Source: Lunularia cruciata
Taxonomy: Eukaryota; Streptophyta; Marchantiopsida; Lunulariales; Lunulariaceae
NCBI GenBank assembly: GCA_948567375.1
Contig: OX419759.1
Span: forward strand, 7,346,744-7,410,743
DNA length: 64,000 nucleotides
Direction: 5' to 3'
This document shows, piece by piece, positions 50,719 to 62,562 of this stretch. Numbering within the stretch: the stretch's first letter is position 1; the number at the start of each line of letters is the position of its first letter. The notes beneath the pieces were generated by a model. It searched no databases. It was not told the origin of the DNA and worked only from the letters and a program-made list of their open reading frames with translations. The translations under genes and the position numbers were made by a program.

Positions 50719-51810
50719 TTTAGCCAACCCGCTTGAGAAAGGGGTAGAGGAAGTAACGTCTTACCAATTTGTAAATTATTACAACATTGCAGTGGACATG
50801 CTAGATGATATGGTCGATCTCTTGTCCATTAACGTGAGTGGCTTAAGATCCACCTATCCATGATGTATACGGACGTTAAGGCACTGCACCGAAGGGTCTA
50901 GTCTTGTGGTTAGCAATGTCTGACATGCAGCAATGGTAAGCTAACTATAGAGACGAAATGTGAAAGATGATCTGGGCATTTTGTACTATCTTCATGGATT
51001 GGATTGTTAATACCATCGCACTAGTGTTTGAAAAATATGTTGTAATCTGGAATATGTTCTCTACGGAGTAAGCTCTTACTATCTTATCATCATTGCTCCG
51101 GCTACCGAAGTTTAAGACAAGTTTAAGATCTCACCCTTCAGAAAGAGGTAAGATGTGCAACTTCAGAAATGGAACTAAGGATGTAGAATCAACCTCCGCT
51201 ATTCGTTACCGGAAAGGGAACTTTTAACTGCTTTGAAGCTGTATTAGTGTTACAGACGAGAAAAGTCTGTTTCACGCCTCTTAAGTTGAACCCCGAGTAG
51301 TGCATTGCATTCGACGGGAAACTCGTTTTACCCTGAAGAGTCCTGGAAGTAATGGAGTTCACTCTTTAGGAAAACTGAGTTCCAAAGATGAACTTCAGGA
51401 ATGAGAAAAGCATTTTGAACCGAGTTCTCCACTTGAATACGAATGCCAAATAATAAGCATTTGAAAAAATCTTACTAGTTGCAAACTGTAGCAACTAAAC
51501 TTTGCACCTGAACCACGTCGATGACGAGTCTTCACTTGACCGTGACAGATTCCGCTGTAGTTGTAAATTGCATGCCATTTGGATTCTGGTGAAAGAAGCA
51601 GACTCTTGTCATTCCGGGAGAATGACAAGCCGTCTGGAGCTTAGATTTCAAGTATATTTTGCAGAGCAGAAAGTGCAAAAACAACGAGGTGCTCATGATA
51701 TTGATTGCCCGCTATTGAACCTTTATAGAAATTCTTACGGTGTAAATGCTTTTTCCTTTCTTGGTCCTAGAGTAAACTTAAAATCAGGAGGATCTACGAG
51801 GCGACAAGCC

Positions 51811-51850
51811 GCAATAGAAGCAGCTACTCCGCAATAGAAGCAGCTACTCC
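51811..51850. repeat. 20-bp perfect tandem duplication
   Basis: GCAATAGAAGCAGCTACTCC occurs twice in a row. The first copy is in an open frame that the duplication ends with a stop; without it the frame would continue. Confidence 0.95.
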
Positions 51851-52438
51851 AAGTTGTGAATGCTTACTCATCGGATGTTAGTAAAGTGTGTAGATCAGTC
51901 GAGCACCAGCGTCCAATTCGAGTTCTCACCACACGAAGGGCAAATTCATTAGAACTTAGATGAAGAACGGGTTCATCCTCTTGACTGTGGTTACGGGAAA
52001 CTCAGCCACCCAGCCACAAAATCTCAGCCATTCATCGACCAAATCATTGGGATTGATATACAGTAACATCTTCCATGAGATTAAACTAAACCATAATAAC
52101 TACCTCTTGTTCAAATACGGTATTCCGCCCAACTGATCGACGTGACCAAACCCATATTCATTCCGCGTAGCCGCCATCTCCGCTTTATGGTAGTCCTGCC
52201 GGGGGCATGGATTGCCTCATTCTCCAACATTAATGGGAAGATGGGGACGTCGCATTCATTAAAATACCTACGTTTTAGGTTCGTAGAACCGGAGTACTGC
52301 CTATAGGAGAGAGAAAAAGAGTTCAAGTCCAACTTGTAATCATATCAAGCTATGGCACCAGTAGAGTATTTGTCACCCCTCCGAGAGCACATTGTAGTGG
52401 AAGTGCCTTGCGAGTGATCATTATGTCAAGGGGCTGCC

Positions 52439-52708
52439 ATGACTTTTGTGTACATCACCAAAAGTACCATATCCTTTAGCTTCATTGCGCTGTCCGTCGT
52501 CACATCAATGGTTGGAGCAATGGTTGCATAGAAAATCACAGCATTTGCTTGTACCAGAGTAGTGCTGGCTTTTGGAAGCTCTATGCTTTTCTCCCCAATC
52601 TCGGCCCAATGCTATGGTACGGTACCTCTCTGGGCTAACCTGCTTTTTCTCTGCTACAACACTGACAAGCAACTACAAGCGTACCTGTTTCCTCAGCTTC
52701 GACGGTGA
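52439..52708 (+). pseudogene. Possible membrane-protein remnant
   Basis: One frame from the ATG at 52439 to TGA at 52708, broken only by TAG at 52529, reads two hydrophobic segments: FSFIALSVVTSMVGAMVA and TRVVLAFGSSMLFSPISA, then PLWANLLFLCYN. The layout faintly resembles the C-terminal membrane part of plant ankyrin-PGG proteins, but no PGG motif or ankyrin repeats are visible upstream. Weak call. Confidence 0.3.
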
Positions 52709-53910
52709 CAAGTAATTTCGTGCAAACGTACACTTCCTGCAGTTAGCTCAAAACTGCTACGAGTCAAACATTCGTTTTACATTTGTTTACTCCCCAAACG
52801 CTCAAAGTATTCGGGCGGAGGTCAAGGATTGAATGGAACTTCAGTACTTCAGGTAAGGTTGTGTAGAAAGAGTGAATTTTCCGCTATAGTTTGATGCACT
52901 ATAGAGAAGTCTTCTAAATCCAACATTTTAATCAGACATTTTCTTCCGCTGCTTATCTAATTCTCCCTGCGATAAATGCTTGAAGCTGTATATTTGCAAG
53001 TTCTGTATGTACACTACATTCCACGCTTGTCAAGTCTAGGTGACGGTGGCCTCCACCACAGATACCGTAGCTACTACCATAGGTAGGCTTGGTCGAGGCA
53101 AAGCAGCTGTCCCGTAGTCAGGGTTCCCATTCCAATGCGTCAAAGCAGAATACCTCAAAGAATGAGACTGTGTCAGTTCTCTCACACTTCGTCTCCAGAC
53201 ATCGTCATTGGAAGGTCCACCTCGGCAGGTGTATTACCTGAAAGCCACAAGGCCTCACGAGTCACAACGCTGATGCAGGAACAAACAGATATTGCACATC
53301 TTAGATCTCGAGGACGTGATGTTAGTTCTACTCAGTGGATACGGTAATCATGTCAAATATATGCGAGCTTGACGTGTGTAAGGGGTAGTCTTTTGGAAGG
53401 TGTTCAACTGCAGACATGAAAAGAAAAGGCCTAATCCAAGGTACACCTAGACGTGATCCTGGAACCATGCAGCGGTATACGCTAATCATGTCCAACGGTC
53501 CCGTTCTCCCCTCATCCCTAACCACAGCTCACAAATGTAACCTGGTCTTCCTGTATGATTGGGGGGTACTTGTACCGTGATGATGAATTCTGCCGGGTTA
53601 TGTAGCGCAAACACGTTTCTAGACCACGAAAGGTAGCCTACTGATGCTTTGCGCTAGAAAACAATCCTGCATCGTTATTTGCTTTCGCATGTAGAGTATT
53701 ATGAATCATTACAGGAGATCTCACCATTCACATACATGCACTAGTTGATTTGGTACTTAGTCCATAAATTGCCGAGGTTTATCAGGACTAGGTTCAACTT
53801 TACTTTTCCAGCCTACGATCATCTGAACAGCCTCAGGATCCTCTCTGCAACTCTTGAAAATCAACAGAACGGTGATTACCACGTCTCAGCACTGTCGGTG
53901 AGGTCAGTGG

Positions 53911-54390
53911 AGAAGTGCCTTTGCTTTAAGGAATTTCCTCTAGCAAATCCTTCCGTCCTCTCGCTAGGCCGATCTCTTCGTGTAGAGATTTGTGACATAA
54001 ACAAGAAATACATAGGAGGAATAACTGGGATGTAGATCATTCTACATCTGGTGAGAATGCCCGGTGGAAAACATAGTTATTGCTTCTGCTTTACGGAATC
54101 TCCTCTATCAGCACTCTCTGCCCGCTCGCTACGCCGATCTACTGGAGAACAGACTCGTGACACAGTCAATAATGAAGTAGGACTAACTAAATGTGGATCA
54201 GTCAACATTTGGTAAAGGGATCCAATTAGGAAGTGCCTTTGCTTCAAGGGGGATCTAGTCCTGCAGCACTTTCTGCCCGCTTGCTAGCAGTAGCCCGATC
54301 TATTCGTGTAGAACTTCGTGACATGGTCAAAAGAGATACAGAAGGAGTAAGGGCAATTCATCAATGTTGATCATTCTTACCAAATGCAAC
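53911..54390. repeat. Three diverged tandem units of about 155-165 bp
   Basis: Units start near 53911, 54076 and 54228. Each has TGCYTYTGCTT, a CTCTC..GCTAGGCCGATCT-like core and CGTGACA-like end. In one frame each encodes a similar stretch (LSLGRSLRVEICD, LSARSLRRSTGEQ, AVARSIRVELRDMV), so an ancestral coding unit may have been triplicated. Confidence 0.75.
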
Positions 54391-54582
54391 AAGGTCCGGA
54401 GGAAGATTTTGTTACAGGTCAATCCACCGATGTAAACCAGTCTAAATGGTAACAAGGAAGGTCCTGTGTTAAAATCAGTAAACGCTGTAAGTAGTCTTGC
54501 CCTCTCTCCACAATTTCTCACCTCTACAACATGGGGAGTAACCGTCTGCATACGTAACACGAACAACTGGCAACGAAGCAAT

Positions 54583-54630
54583 AAGCAGAGGCAGAGGCAG
54601 AGGCAGCGGCAGCAGCAGCAACAACCACTG
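54583..54630. repeat. Purine-rich CAG/AGG simple repeat
   Basis: AGAGGCAGAGGCAG-type hexamers pass into CAGCAGCAGCAAC. Short, no gene context recognised. Confidence 0.8.
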
Positions 54631-56238
54631 GTTATACATCAGAATTCAGACTGTCAACTGGTGATTTCTGTCTTTCTGCTTCAACCTTTTCTCCCTCTGT
54701 CTCTCTGGAGTACATAACTCTGTGCCTTATATCGCACAGCAAGATCTTGGGTCTTTTGTCATCTTTTTTACCGTATACACTCTATGTAGATCCTATGTAC
54801 ACGAAAGACATTTCAAAATCCACCTCGCTACCACTACACCAGACTTATCCTTGTAATAATTCATCGCTGGCATGTTGTCCATGCAACTTAACTCTATACG
54901 TCAGGTGTTCAATACTTAGATGAAATCACAATATCTTATGTGCTGTGTGCGTCGCGGTTCATTCCGAACAATGTCGAGGACTTTAAGACTAGAGATGCTC
55001 CCACATATTTGGCACCTACCACTTAAACGAACCCAAAAGCAAAAAGCTGAACAAGGACTATGTCATATGTGGTAACGGACTTCATACATGTCACATGTGT
55101 GAAGACACCCTTCCTCAGCCTCGGACCTTCCCCCCTCTTACCGCCCCGCCACCTCCACAAGACCACTCGGAGCTTCCCCTCTTAAACCCACCCTAAACCC
55201 AACTTCCCCAGGCAAGATGGGCACTCGGTTCATCTTTATATCACACCCCATCAATGTCCCACATTGTCTTGTCCAAATTGTCCAGCATAGAGGAGATCTC
55301 CTTAATTGTGTATGTGAGCCGAGGTCACCTTAAATTTTTTTTCCTAACCCCCTCCATACTAGTAGTATCTCTATAGGCTCCCTCATACCAGTATATTTGG
55401 TTATATTCTTTGGACCTTATCTAAGCATTTCTACGGAGCTTGTTGTGACCAAGGATGTACACCTAGATTCCTATGCTATGCACACTCATGGGATCCACAC
55501 TCTCACTCCTCCAATGTGCTATTTTGGCTGATGATTTCAGGAGAGACATCCTTACAGGACCTTATTGGACCTTTTTCCCAATGGACAGTACTCCTTCTAG
55601 GCCATGTGTGCACTTAGTGGCTATCAAGAAACTGCCTCTAAGATTCAGAGGTTCTTGAGAGGAGATTGTGCTGCACTCCAAGAGAAGTACACCATTAGGG
55701 CCCAAGCTACAGCCAGGCAGATTGCAAAGTCCCCACAGCCCCATGCTTTATCTCCAGAGCATCGTCGCCTCTATCAGTCCTTGATGTTAGGTCGAGTGGG
55801 AGAGTACAAGTGGGCAGCCAAGGCGCTCTTGCCCTCTCAGCCAACGCTCTTCTTCTTTGACTTTATTAGCTCTATAGACCCTACATCCATCTTCCTCTAA
55901 GGATCTTCATTTGTTCCACCATGATTATCACCCAAATGAGGAGTTATGACTGACAGAGTCTTGCTTTGCTCCCCTCCACTTTTTATGTTTTTCAACAAGT
56001 GAACCATCTGGGCTAGTTTTTGCACCTACAAAATTTAGGTTTTCCTCTTATCTTTGCATTCTGTCAGAATATTGTCTTTGGTCATGTTCTCCCTAGAACA
56101 ATTCATCTCTTTGGAGCCTCTCGTCTCCTTGCTCTTGCAAGGGAGACCTCAAGGGTGCACCTCATTGCCTATGGGATTTTTTTGCATTTAGTATCTTGCA
56201 TTATTTGCCTATAGTTGTAGCAGTCTTTTTCTTCCTTC

Positions 56239-56832
56239 TTGTCTCCCCATCAGTTTGTTGTGGCTACTCCAAGGGGCTGTGAGACAATTATTGTGTGCAT
56301 CCAAGCATCCTTGGACATTCATCCAGATTGGATGGTGGTCCAAGTTGATGTCTCAAATGCCTTCAATACCATCTCTTGGCTTGCATTGTTCCATGTTGTT
56401 TGCTCCATTATAGATCAAATCCCCTCCTTGATCCCCCTTGTCCATACATTTTATGATGTATAGACTTCCCCTATTGTATAGCCATCGTATAGTTTTAGGA
56501 GAGTTCTCACAGTTGATGCTAGACAAGGAGATCCATTGGGAGGGGCTCTCTTTACCATTAAGCATTATACGGATTTACAACAAGTGGCAAACAATTTCCC
56601 GTCTTGTCTCTTCCTATCCATCTTGGATGACACTCATATTGTGGGCACTTTGGAGGATGTAGTTAGTGTAGTGTCTACTTTCACACTTAGCTTAGAGACC
56701 TTGAACTTACCAGTCCACACTTGTAAATGCAAGGCTTGGAGCCCATGCACGGTCTTGACTCCTTCCGACTTCCCACTAGGATTCGAGTTCCCTATAGGAG
56801 GGTTGAGAATTCTAAGCTCTCCTTTGGGATAG
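56239..56832 (+). pseudogene. Non-LTR-type reverse transcriptase remnant
   Basis: HQFVVATPRGCETIIVCIQA, VVQVDVSNAFNTISW (first catalytic Asp), DARQGDPLGGALFTI, FLSILDDTHIVGTL (Asp-Asp pair) and CKCKAWSP follow in the usual order of a distinctive RT group I know from plants, oomycetes and fungi. Stops at 56461 and 56476 and a frame change near 56530 inactivate it. The RT type is clear; the name of its clade is not. Confidence 0.8.
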
Positions 56833-57069
56833 GAGAATTTTTGTAGTAATTTGTCTCAGACATCTTAGTGCAAGCCATAGCCCATGCTCACCTCTTCCCT
56901 TGGTTGAGGAATACCCAAGTGGCCTATTCTATTCTTAGTCGGTGTTACCCTCCTAGGGCTTCATATTTGGCATAGACATTCCCAGTTAGGAAGGCATTGT
57001 TGACACATTTGTGGATGTCTTATAGTACTATCCATCATACTTTCTCCACTCTATTACGGCCATGCATGC

Positions 57070-57860
57070 TCCCGTAACTATCAAATGAGTGGTGTAAGCA
57101 ATAGATAGTCCTCCCCATAGTCATGTATAGATGTAGTCTCATAGTGTAAGAGGTCATAACACCAACAACATTGTTGGAGCATGGGCCTTAGTGGTCCCTC
57201 ATTGTAACATTCCAAGGACAAAAGACACCCCAAGAGAAACAAAAGAGAAACACAAGAGAAACATAAGGTTTCATTCCTCAATACTTTGATGCCCTAAGAG
57301 CACCTTGTCTTTATTATATAGCAAAGAGGATCCACTCAAAGTGAGCTACACCTTTGAATTAAATACATGGATTGGTGACATGTTAGAAAGCTCTACCCTT
57401 AGATTAGCTGCATGGATTGGTGACACATTGATCCTTGTCCTATTTGGTTGGTCAAACAAGTTTGACCAAAGGGAATCATTCGAGAATCCCATGTATGGTT
57501 GAGGTACCATTGGAAAGATCTTGATGAGACAAACAAGATAGGTTTCAATTTTTTGAGGCCTACTTCTTTTGTTTAGGCATCTAAAATTTGCTCTAAATAT
57601 TTTAGGGTATTTTTGACCTCTACTTTATTAGTGGAAGTACCCTTTTGGTGATTTCTCTATCTTATCCACTTAGACCATCATATATAACATCCCTAAAGAT
57701 ATTTCCAAGCCAATTTCCACCTCTAGATAATGGTAATACACTCATTTAGAAGATCAATTCTTACATGAGGGTCGTTGTTTTCTATTAAGACCTATCACAA
57801 TAGTGGATTCAAGCACTTATGCTTTCCAAGCATACCTTTGATTGGCTCATGACCTATTGT
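57070..57860. other. Non-coding stretch within the retroelement
   Basis: No domain recognised. ATGGATTGGTGACA occurs twice (about 57367 and 57412), and GAGAAACA-type short repeats lie near 57235-57265. It may be an inserted sequence or eroded coding DNA. Confidence 0.35.
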
Positions 57861-57869
57861 TTGGCCTTG

Positions 57870-58760
57870 CATGCACGTCACTCCCCAAGTTTATGGAATT
57901 TGTATACCTAGACTTTAGGAAGTCCAGGTAGATCTTAGAGAGCGCATGCATACTCACACACTTACTAGCATCCACATTGATGAGCCTCTATCTAGCAAAG
58001 CTAGGATCCTCTCATGAGAGAGGAAGAGCTCTAGAGCTTGGATCCAAGTTTCACCTTGATTGACTACTTCTGTTTCACCTCTGAGGAGTTTTCCACAACA
58101 GTTTGATTGAGTTTGGGTCTCCCACATCCAGCTCTCATAGGCTGCCAGACCAATGCACATGTGGTTCCCCTTATGACATGCAAGGATACACTTTCTACAA
58201 TATGCTATAGGTGTGGAGCCCACCAAAATCCATGAAGCAGTTTGGGATATAGTTGCTCACATCCTACGAGCTACATGAGCCCAGATTCAAATTGAGCAAT
58301 AGTTGGATCTATTAGGACCACCTCCCCATCAGGTGCGGACAGATATAATGACTTTCACATATGATTGCCGCACCTTGTATGACGTGGGGCCGGCAAACCC
58401 TGTACAAGCAGAGTCCTTGACACAAGTAGGCATTCAGGTGGGAGCAGTAGTGACCATTGCATCTAGGAACAAGGAGTGCCACTATGCACCTAGGCTATCC
58501 TCGGATCCATTTGTCCTTATAGCGATTGAGATTTTCGGGCGCCTACATCACCATTTCAACTTCAACAGTCTCCTCAAGGATGCAATGCGAGGTTCTTTTT
58601 TGCAGAGGAGAGGGGCACTTGTAGCTTCTCCAACCATGCTCACATCCTATTACCAACTGCATATCTCATTCACTTTGCAATGTGCTCAAGCCTTGGTCTT
58701 CATGGATGAGCAACTACAGTGGGTACTCCCAACACAACTAGGGTCCTCCCTTCCCACCTA
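57870..58760 (+). pseudogene. C-terminal, possibly restriction-like endonuclease, part of the retroelement
   Basis: In shifting frames there is CTCGSPYD near 58160 (Cys-rich, zinc-finger-like), then the open frame 58303-58989 with HQVRTDIMTFTYDCRTLYDV, NPVQAESLTQVGIQVGAV, SRNKECHYAP and DPFVLIAIEIFGRL. A C-x-C segment followed by R-x-D-I, a second Asp and a Lys-x-x-x-Tyr suggests a PD-(D/E)XK restriction-like endonuclease. The hydrophobic tail after about 58800 is probably translated untranslated region. Confidence 0.55.
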
Positions 58761-59174
58761 CAAAACATACCATTGGAGGACTTCTAACACACAGTTTAGG
58801 AGTAGTCCCCCTCCTTTGTTTCTTTGGTGCTTGTGTGCTTTTCCACCCGGTTCACTTCGGGCCCTACTAGTTTGTGTCTCTGGTTTTGGTCTTTTTGGAC
58901 TCTTGGGCTTTGCTCTCATCTGTCCTTTGTGCCTTTTTGTACTCTTTCCCCTTGACTTGGGGGTACTATTTTATACATTGGATAAATGACAACTGGAAAA
59001 AGGAAAAAGAAACTTCGCAAATACTACAATTTGAACCACAAGAACATTGGTTGCAAACAGGGTTTCACTTCATCACGCAAGTTGGTATCCACGTATGCGA
59101 TGTCGAACCACGTGGCATATGGGGGCCGGTTAAGTCTTTTTTGTCAACTTAGGGGCCTGTAGTTTGTACGAGAT

Positions 59175-59477
59175 AGACTTGATCGACCTCCATATTTGGC
59201 ATTTCGATTTAGCAAACCCCCAAGTTGGCAAGAAGATTTAACCGTTCCCCTTGAAACTTTAACATGGCGCGTCAGTGTTATGTGCAAAAGTAATTTCACA
59301 AACAAGACAATCTGAAACACAATAACATTACTTACTAACACGAACTCTCCGCATACCAACTATTACTCGAGTATACCACGTTCAACCACGTGGCCCTTAG
59401 GGTGGTCAGTAAAAATCTTTATGCCAACTTGGAAAGCCGCTAAATCGAAATGCCAAATATGGGAGTCAGTTAAGTCC
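59175..59477. repeat. MITE-like inverted repeat, 65-bp arms
   Basis: Left arm 59175-59239 and right arm 59413-59477 are reverse complements with a handful of mismatches; the core CATATTTGGCATTTCGATTT is exact. The loop is about 170 bp. AACCACGTGG occurs both just left of the unit (59088) and inside it (59386). Confidence 0.85.
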
Positions 59478-59810
59478 TTCTCCGGAAATAGCAGTAGTCA
59501 AACCGTTGAAAGAACGAGTTTGCCTTGCAACTTCTTTTTCCATTCAGTGGTGAATTAGCCAGCGTTGTCAGTGTTATGGAATTCGTATACAGACTCCCAA
59601 CGTACCTAGTAACCACGAAAGCTTGTTCTATGAAATTGGCTACTGTAGTTAGCCGAGCATGAGGGTGAAGTACGACATGGTATAGAGAAGTCGCGATGAG
59701 CGAGGGAATAGAGGGTCTCAGTAGTGGTGGTTATATGTGTATCGATCCCATCAAAATATGTATGGGTGACGTTGGGATTTGTATAGCTGACTTATAAAAT
59801 TTATAAAATT

Positions 59811-60685
59811 GTCTCACCTTGTACGGCTTGGTCTGTGGGTGCTTCCCATCCATCGAGGATTTTATGCGGTTGCCTTTCCTTAAGTATAAGCTTTATATTT
59901 AAATTTTACTTTTTTAAATACATTTAGAGATTATTAGTTGCTTTGGTCCAAACATTACGAGCATCTGTAGATGTATTGGTAGGGAATTACAATAGGTAAT
60001 GGGGTACCACTCTACCAGTTGTAAACCCAGAATATACCTAAAGTAACAAGAGAATGTCTTAGCAACTTGCTCTTGCATGTAACCAAGAGACACATGTGCC
60101 TTGATTTGTGTACTGTACTATGGCTCAACTTGGAAAAGTGGAACCCTAATTAAAGGGATCGGTGTTTGTACCTCACCTTTTCGGTATTTGTACCTCATCC
60201 CCTCTTATCTACCAATTTAGCGCATCAGATTGTTTTCATCTTTGATTATAGTTTTTGGCTCCACATACTATAAAATGTAAATAAAAATTTGGCTTCAAAG
60301 GTGGGGTTTGCACTGATTTGCAATTTGCACGAAATGAAAAAGAGAGAAGGGAGAGAGAGGTAGTGCGTAAAAGAGACCTGGAGACTTCCGCGTTCACCTT
60401 GCTGACTCCCAATTCCTTTACGGTGGTTTTTGATGTCATTTTTTACTTGTTGTTAGAAGATTTCGATGAGTGTTGTGGAACCCAAGAGATTCATACTACT
60501 TATTGGTAGAATAACAAGAGTGTGAGGTACAAGTACCCCAAAAATGAGATACAAATACTGGTTTTCTCATATCGAATCTATTGGGACTTATCCCCATTTT
60601 ATGTATTTTGTCTCACCCTTGTATGGCTTGATGAGGTCTTCCCATCCTTCATGTTTTCTACGCGGTCGCCCTTTCTTTGATTAAA
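59811..60685. repeat. Direct repeat pair of about 75-80 bp
   Basis: 59811-59892 and 60610-60685 share GTCTCACC, TGGCTTG, CTTCCCATCC and GCGGT in the same order with several indels. The copies are about 0.8 kb apart and bracket the inverted-repeat element at 60160-60560. Confidence 0.75.
60160..60560. repeat. MITE-like element with 39-40-bp inverted ends
   Basis: Left end 60160-60198 and right end 60522-60560 are imperfect reverse complements. Each end itself holds two copies of a GTTTGTACCTCA-like box. The interior shows no coding sequence. No clear target duplication. Confidence 0.8.
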
Positions 60686-61771
60686 AGATGCAAGGCTCTT
60701 CCGCACAAGGCATTCGCTGATGATAAGCTATTACTTTGTTTCTGTGTAAAGGGCGGTTTAAATCCAATAGCTCTTTTTCAGGCAGAATGGCTAAGAAATC
60801 TCAAATATGGAAATTGTATGAATGAATGGGGGTTTCGATGATCGGAGAATCTTGGAACGTTTCAAAGTCGAGATACTTGATTTCTCATTCGTTGTTTATT
60901 GAATCTAATCTGCCTTATCCATTCGAGCCATACTTCATCTCATATTGGTTCTAGAGGATATAGAACTTAAATACACTGCTTCCACGAAGTTCATGTAGAG
61001 AGTAACAAACTAGTATTTATGGTACACAAGAACTGCCGTCTTAGAATTGGAAGATAAAGTTTATCTCACATATGTGAGTATTATATAAACCTGCCAATGG
61101 ACTTCATAACCAATCAAAACGATATACTCCGTGCTCTTGGATTAAGTTGCAAATACTCAAAAGAGCATAGGAAAAACAACATTCTCTTCCTTTTGATGAA
61201 TTGCTTTTGATGATGGCCTTGTTATTAGTGAACTTCCTATGAGTTCAACAGCCATACTTTTCGATTGCGAGGATCGATTAGTCTTGGTGATTTAGTGCTA
61301 AAAGAAGATTTAAAGTTTTGTCCAGATTTGCAAAGGCTTTGATTATCCATCATCCAAAACACGAATGTATAACCTTAATTAGTCGTTCATTCTAATCAAA
61401 ATTTTATTTTTTTTCAAATAGAAGACCTACTTAGTGATTACGCTTACTTCCAAACGAGAATATGCACTTTAAAATAATTAATAAAATAAATTAGGATAAT
61501 AGACTTGTGCACATGGGACTTACTAGATTGCTAAATTACGGAACAAAGTGACCATGTGGTTATCTTATGTGAACTTGTATGTGAATTGACACAAAGTATT
61601 TGACATTACGGGGTTTCAATTAGCCTATTTTTGCGGTTGTAAATTGTTATTGGAGAAATTTATAGAATCTCCTATAGATTGTTACCGGACTTGAGAGGAA
61701 AATCGTTGAATTTTATAGGAGCAATTGTTGTAAATCACTAGAGGTTAACGGGTCACTATTTTCTGGTCTTT

Positions 61772-61801
61772 TATGGTCTACGGGAGGTCCCATAGACCAT
61801 A
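61772..61801. repeat. Hairpin with 13-bp arms
   Basis: TATGGTCTACGGG, a four-base loop AGGT, then CCCATAGACCATA; one mismatch. Confidence 0.85.
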
Positions 61802-62550
61802 AGCCCCAATAAGTTGACCCAAAATTTGCATTCAGCCGTAGAATAATTCAAACCCTGGGTTGTTAGGGGGTTGTTCATAAATGGACTAAAATTTATTTAC
61901 GGGCCCCTAGGAATTACTTCCTCCCGCAACTTTCGAAACTGAAACCTCCTATTATAGTCTAAAATTTCACCCGTGATACGATATTGAAAAGAGGATTACC
62001 ATCCTCCAAGATGAGTGGCAAACTAGAGCTGGAATAACTAAATATACAATCACTTCTTTATTCCTTTATTTTGGAATTATAGATAGCACCCGAGAATTAT
62101 GTAGAGGATAGAGGTACTATACTTTATTTTAGACTTATATATATCCATTACTGGACGGACAATACTAATTGATGTATATTTTTGTTTTATAGTTTCCTTT
62201 ATACCCATATATATCCTCGTTACTCTGTACAGAGAGTACTAGCTAGTGTAATCCACGAGACAGCAATCACCTTTAGACGAGGTTTTATGGATAGCGATAA
62301 TTGTTGGAGCTTAATTCCAGCATATCCGATGGGTTTTTATTTTTGGGTGGCTGGATGAGCGTACATCCTTTCGCTATCCTATGTGTTGCCCTTCCTTATT
62401 GGTTTCTACAGTATAGAAGATATTCCTAAGTGTGGGGGACATAGCTACAGTGGGAAGTTATATTCGTACACTACTGTTGCTATCTCGATAAAGATAGTGT
62501 TGTAAGGGTTATCACTTTGCGGCGCCCATCTTGCCGTAAAAGCAATGTCA

Positions 62551-62562
62551 GACGGCGCCGTC
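62551..62562. repeat. GC-rich palindrome
   Basis: GACGGCGCCGTC is self-complementary over 12 bases within a short GC-rich island at about 62515-62620. Confidence 0.8.

Larger units (their letters stand above)
50719..55400. other. Intergenic region, no intact gene
   Basis: No open frame longer than about 110 codons and none that I recognise, apart from the possible membrane-protein remnant at 52439-52708. The region holds a 20-bp tandem repeat (51811-51850), a three-unit diverged repeat (53911-54390) and a CAG/AGG-rich simple repeat near 54590-54630. Confidence 0.5.
55430..58820 (+). mobile_element. Degenerate non-LTR-type retroelement
   Basis: Three coding blocks in one direction: an N-terminal region (55604-55900, RVGEYKWAAKALLPS), a reverse transcriptase (56239-56832) and a C-terminal region (about 57860-58750). 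They are out of frame with each other and contain stops. The middle break, 57070-57860, holds no coding sequence I recognise and may be a later insertion. No LTR was found around it, which with the RT type favours a non-LTR element. The exact clade is not clear from sequence alone. Confidence 0.72.

Noticed and set aside
58800-58989. Hydrophobic tail resembling a membrane protein
   Set aside because: It continues the retroelement frame into T-rich sequence, the usual result of translating an untranslated region.
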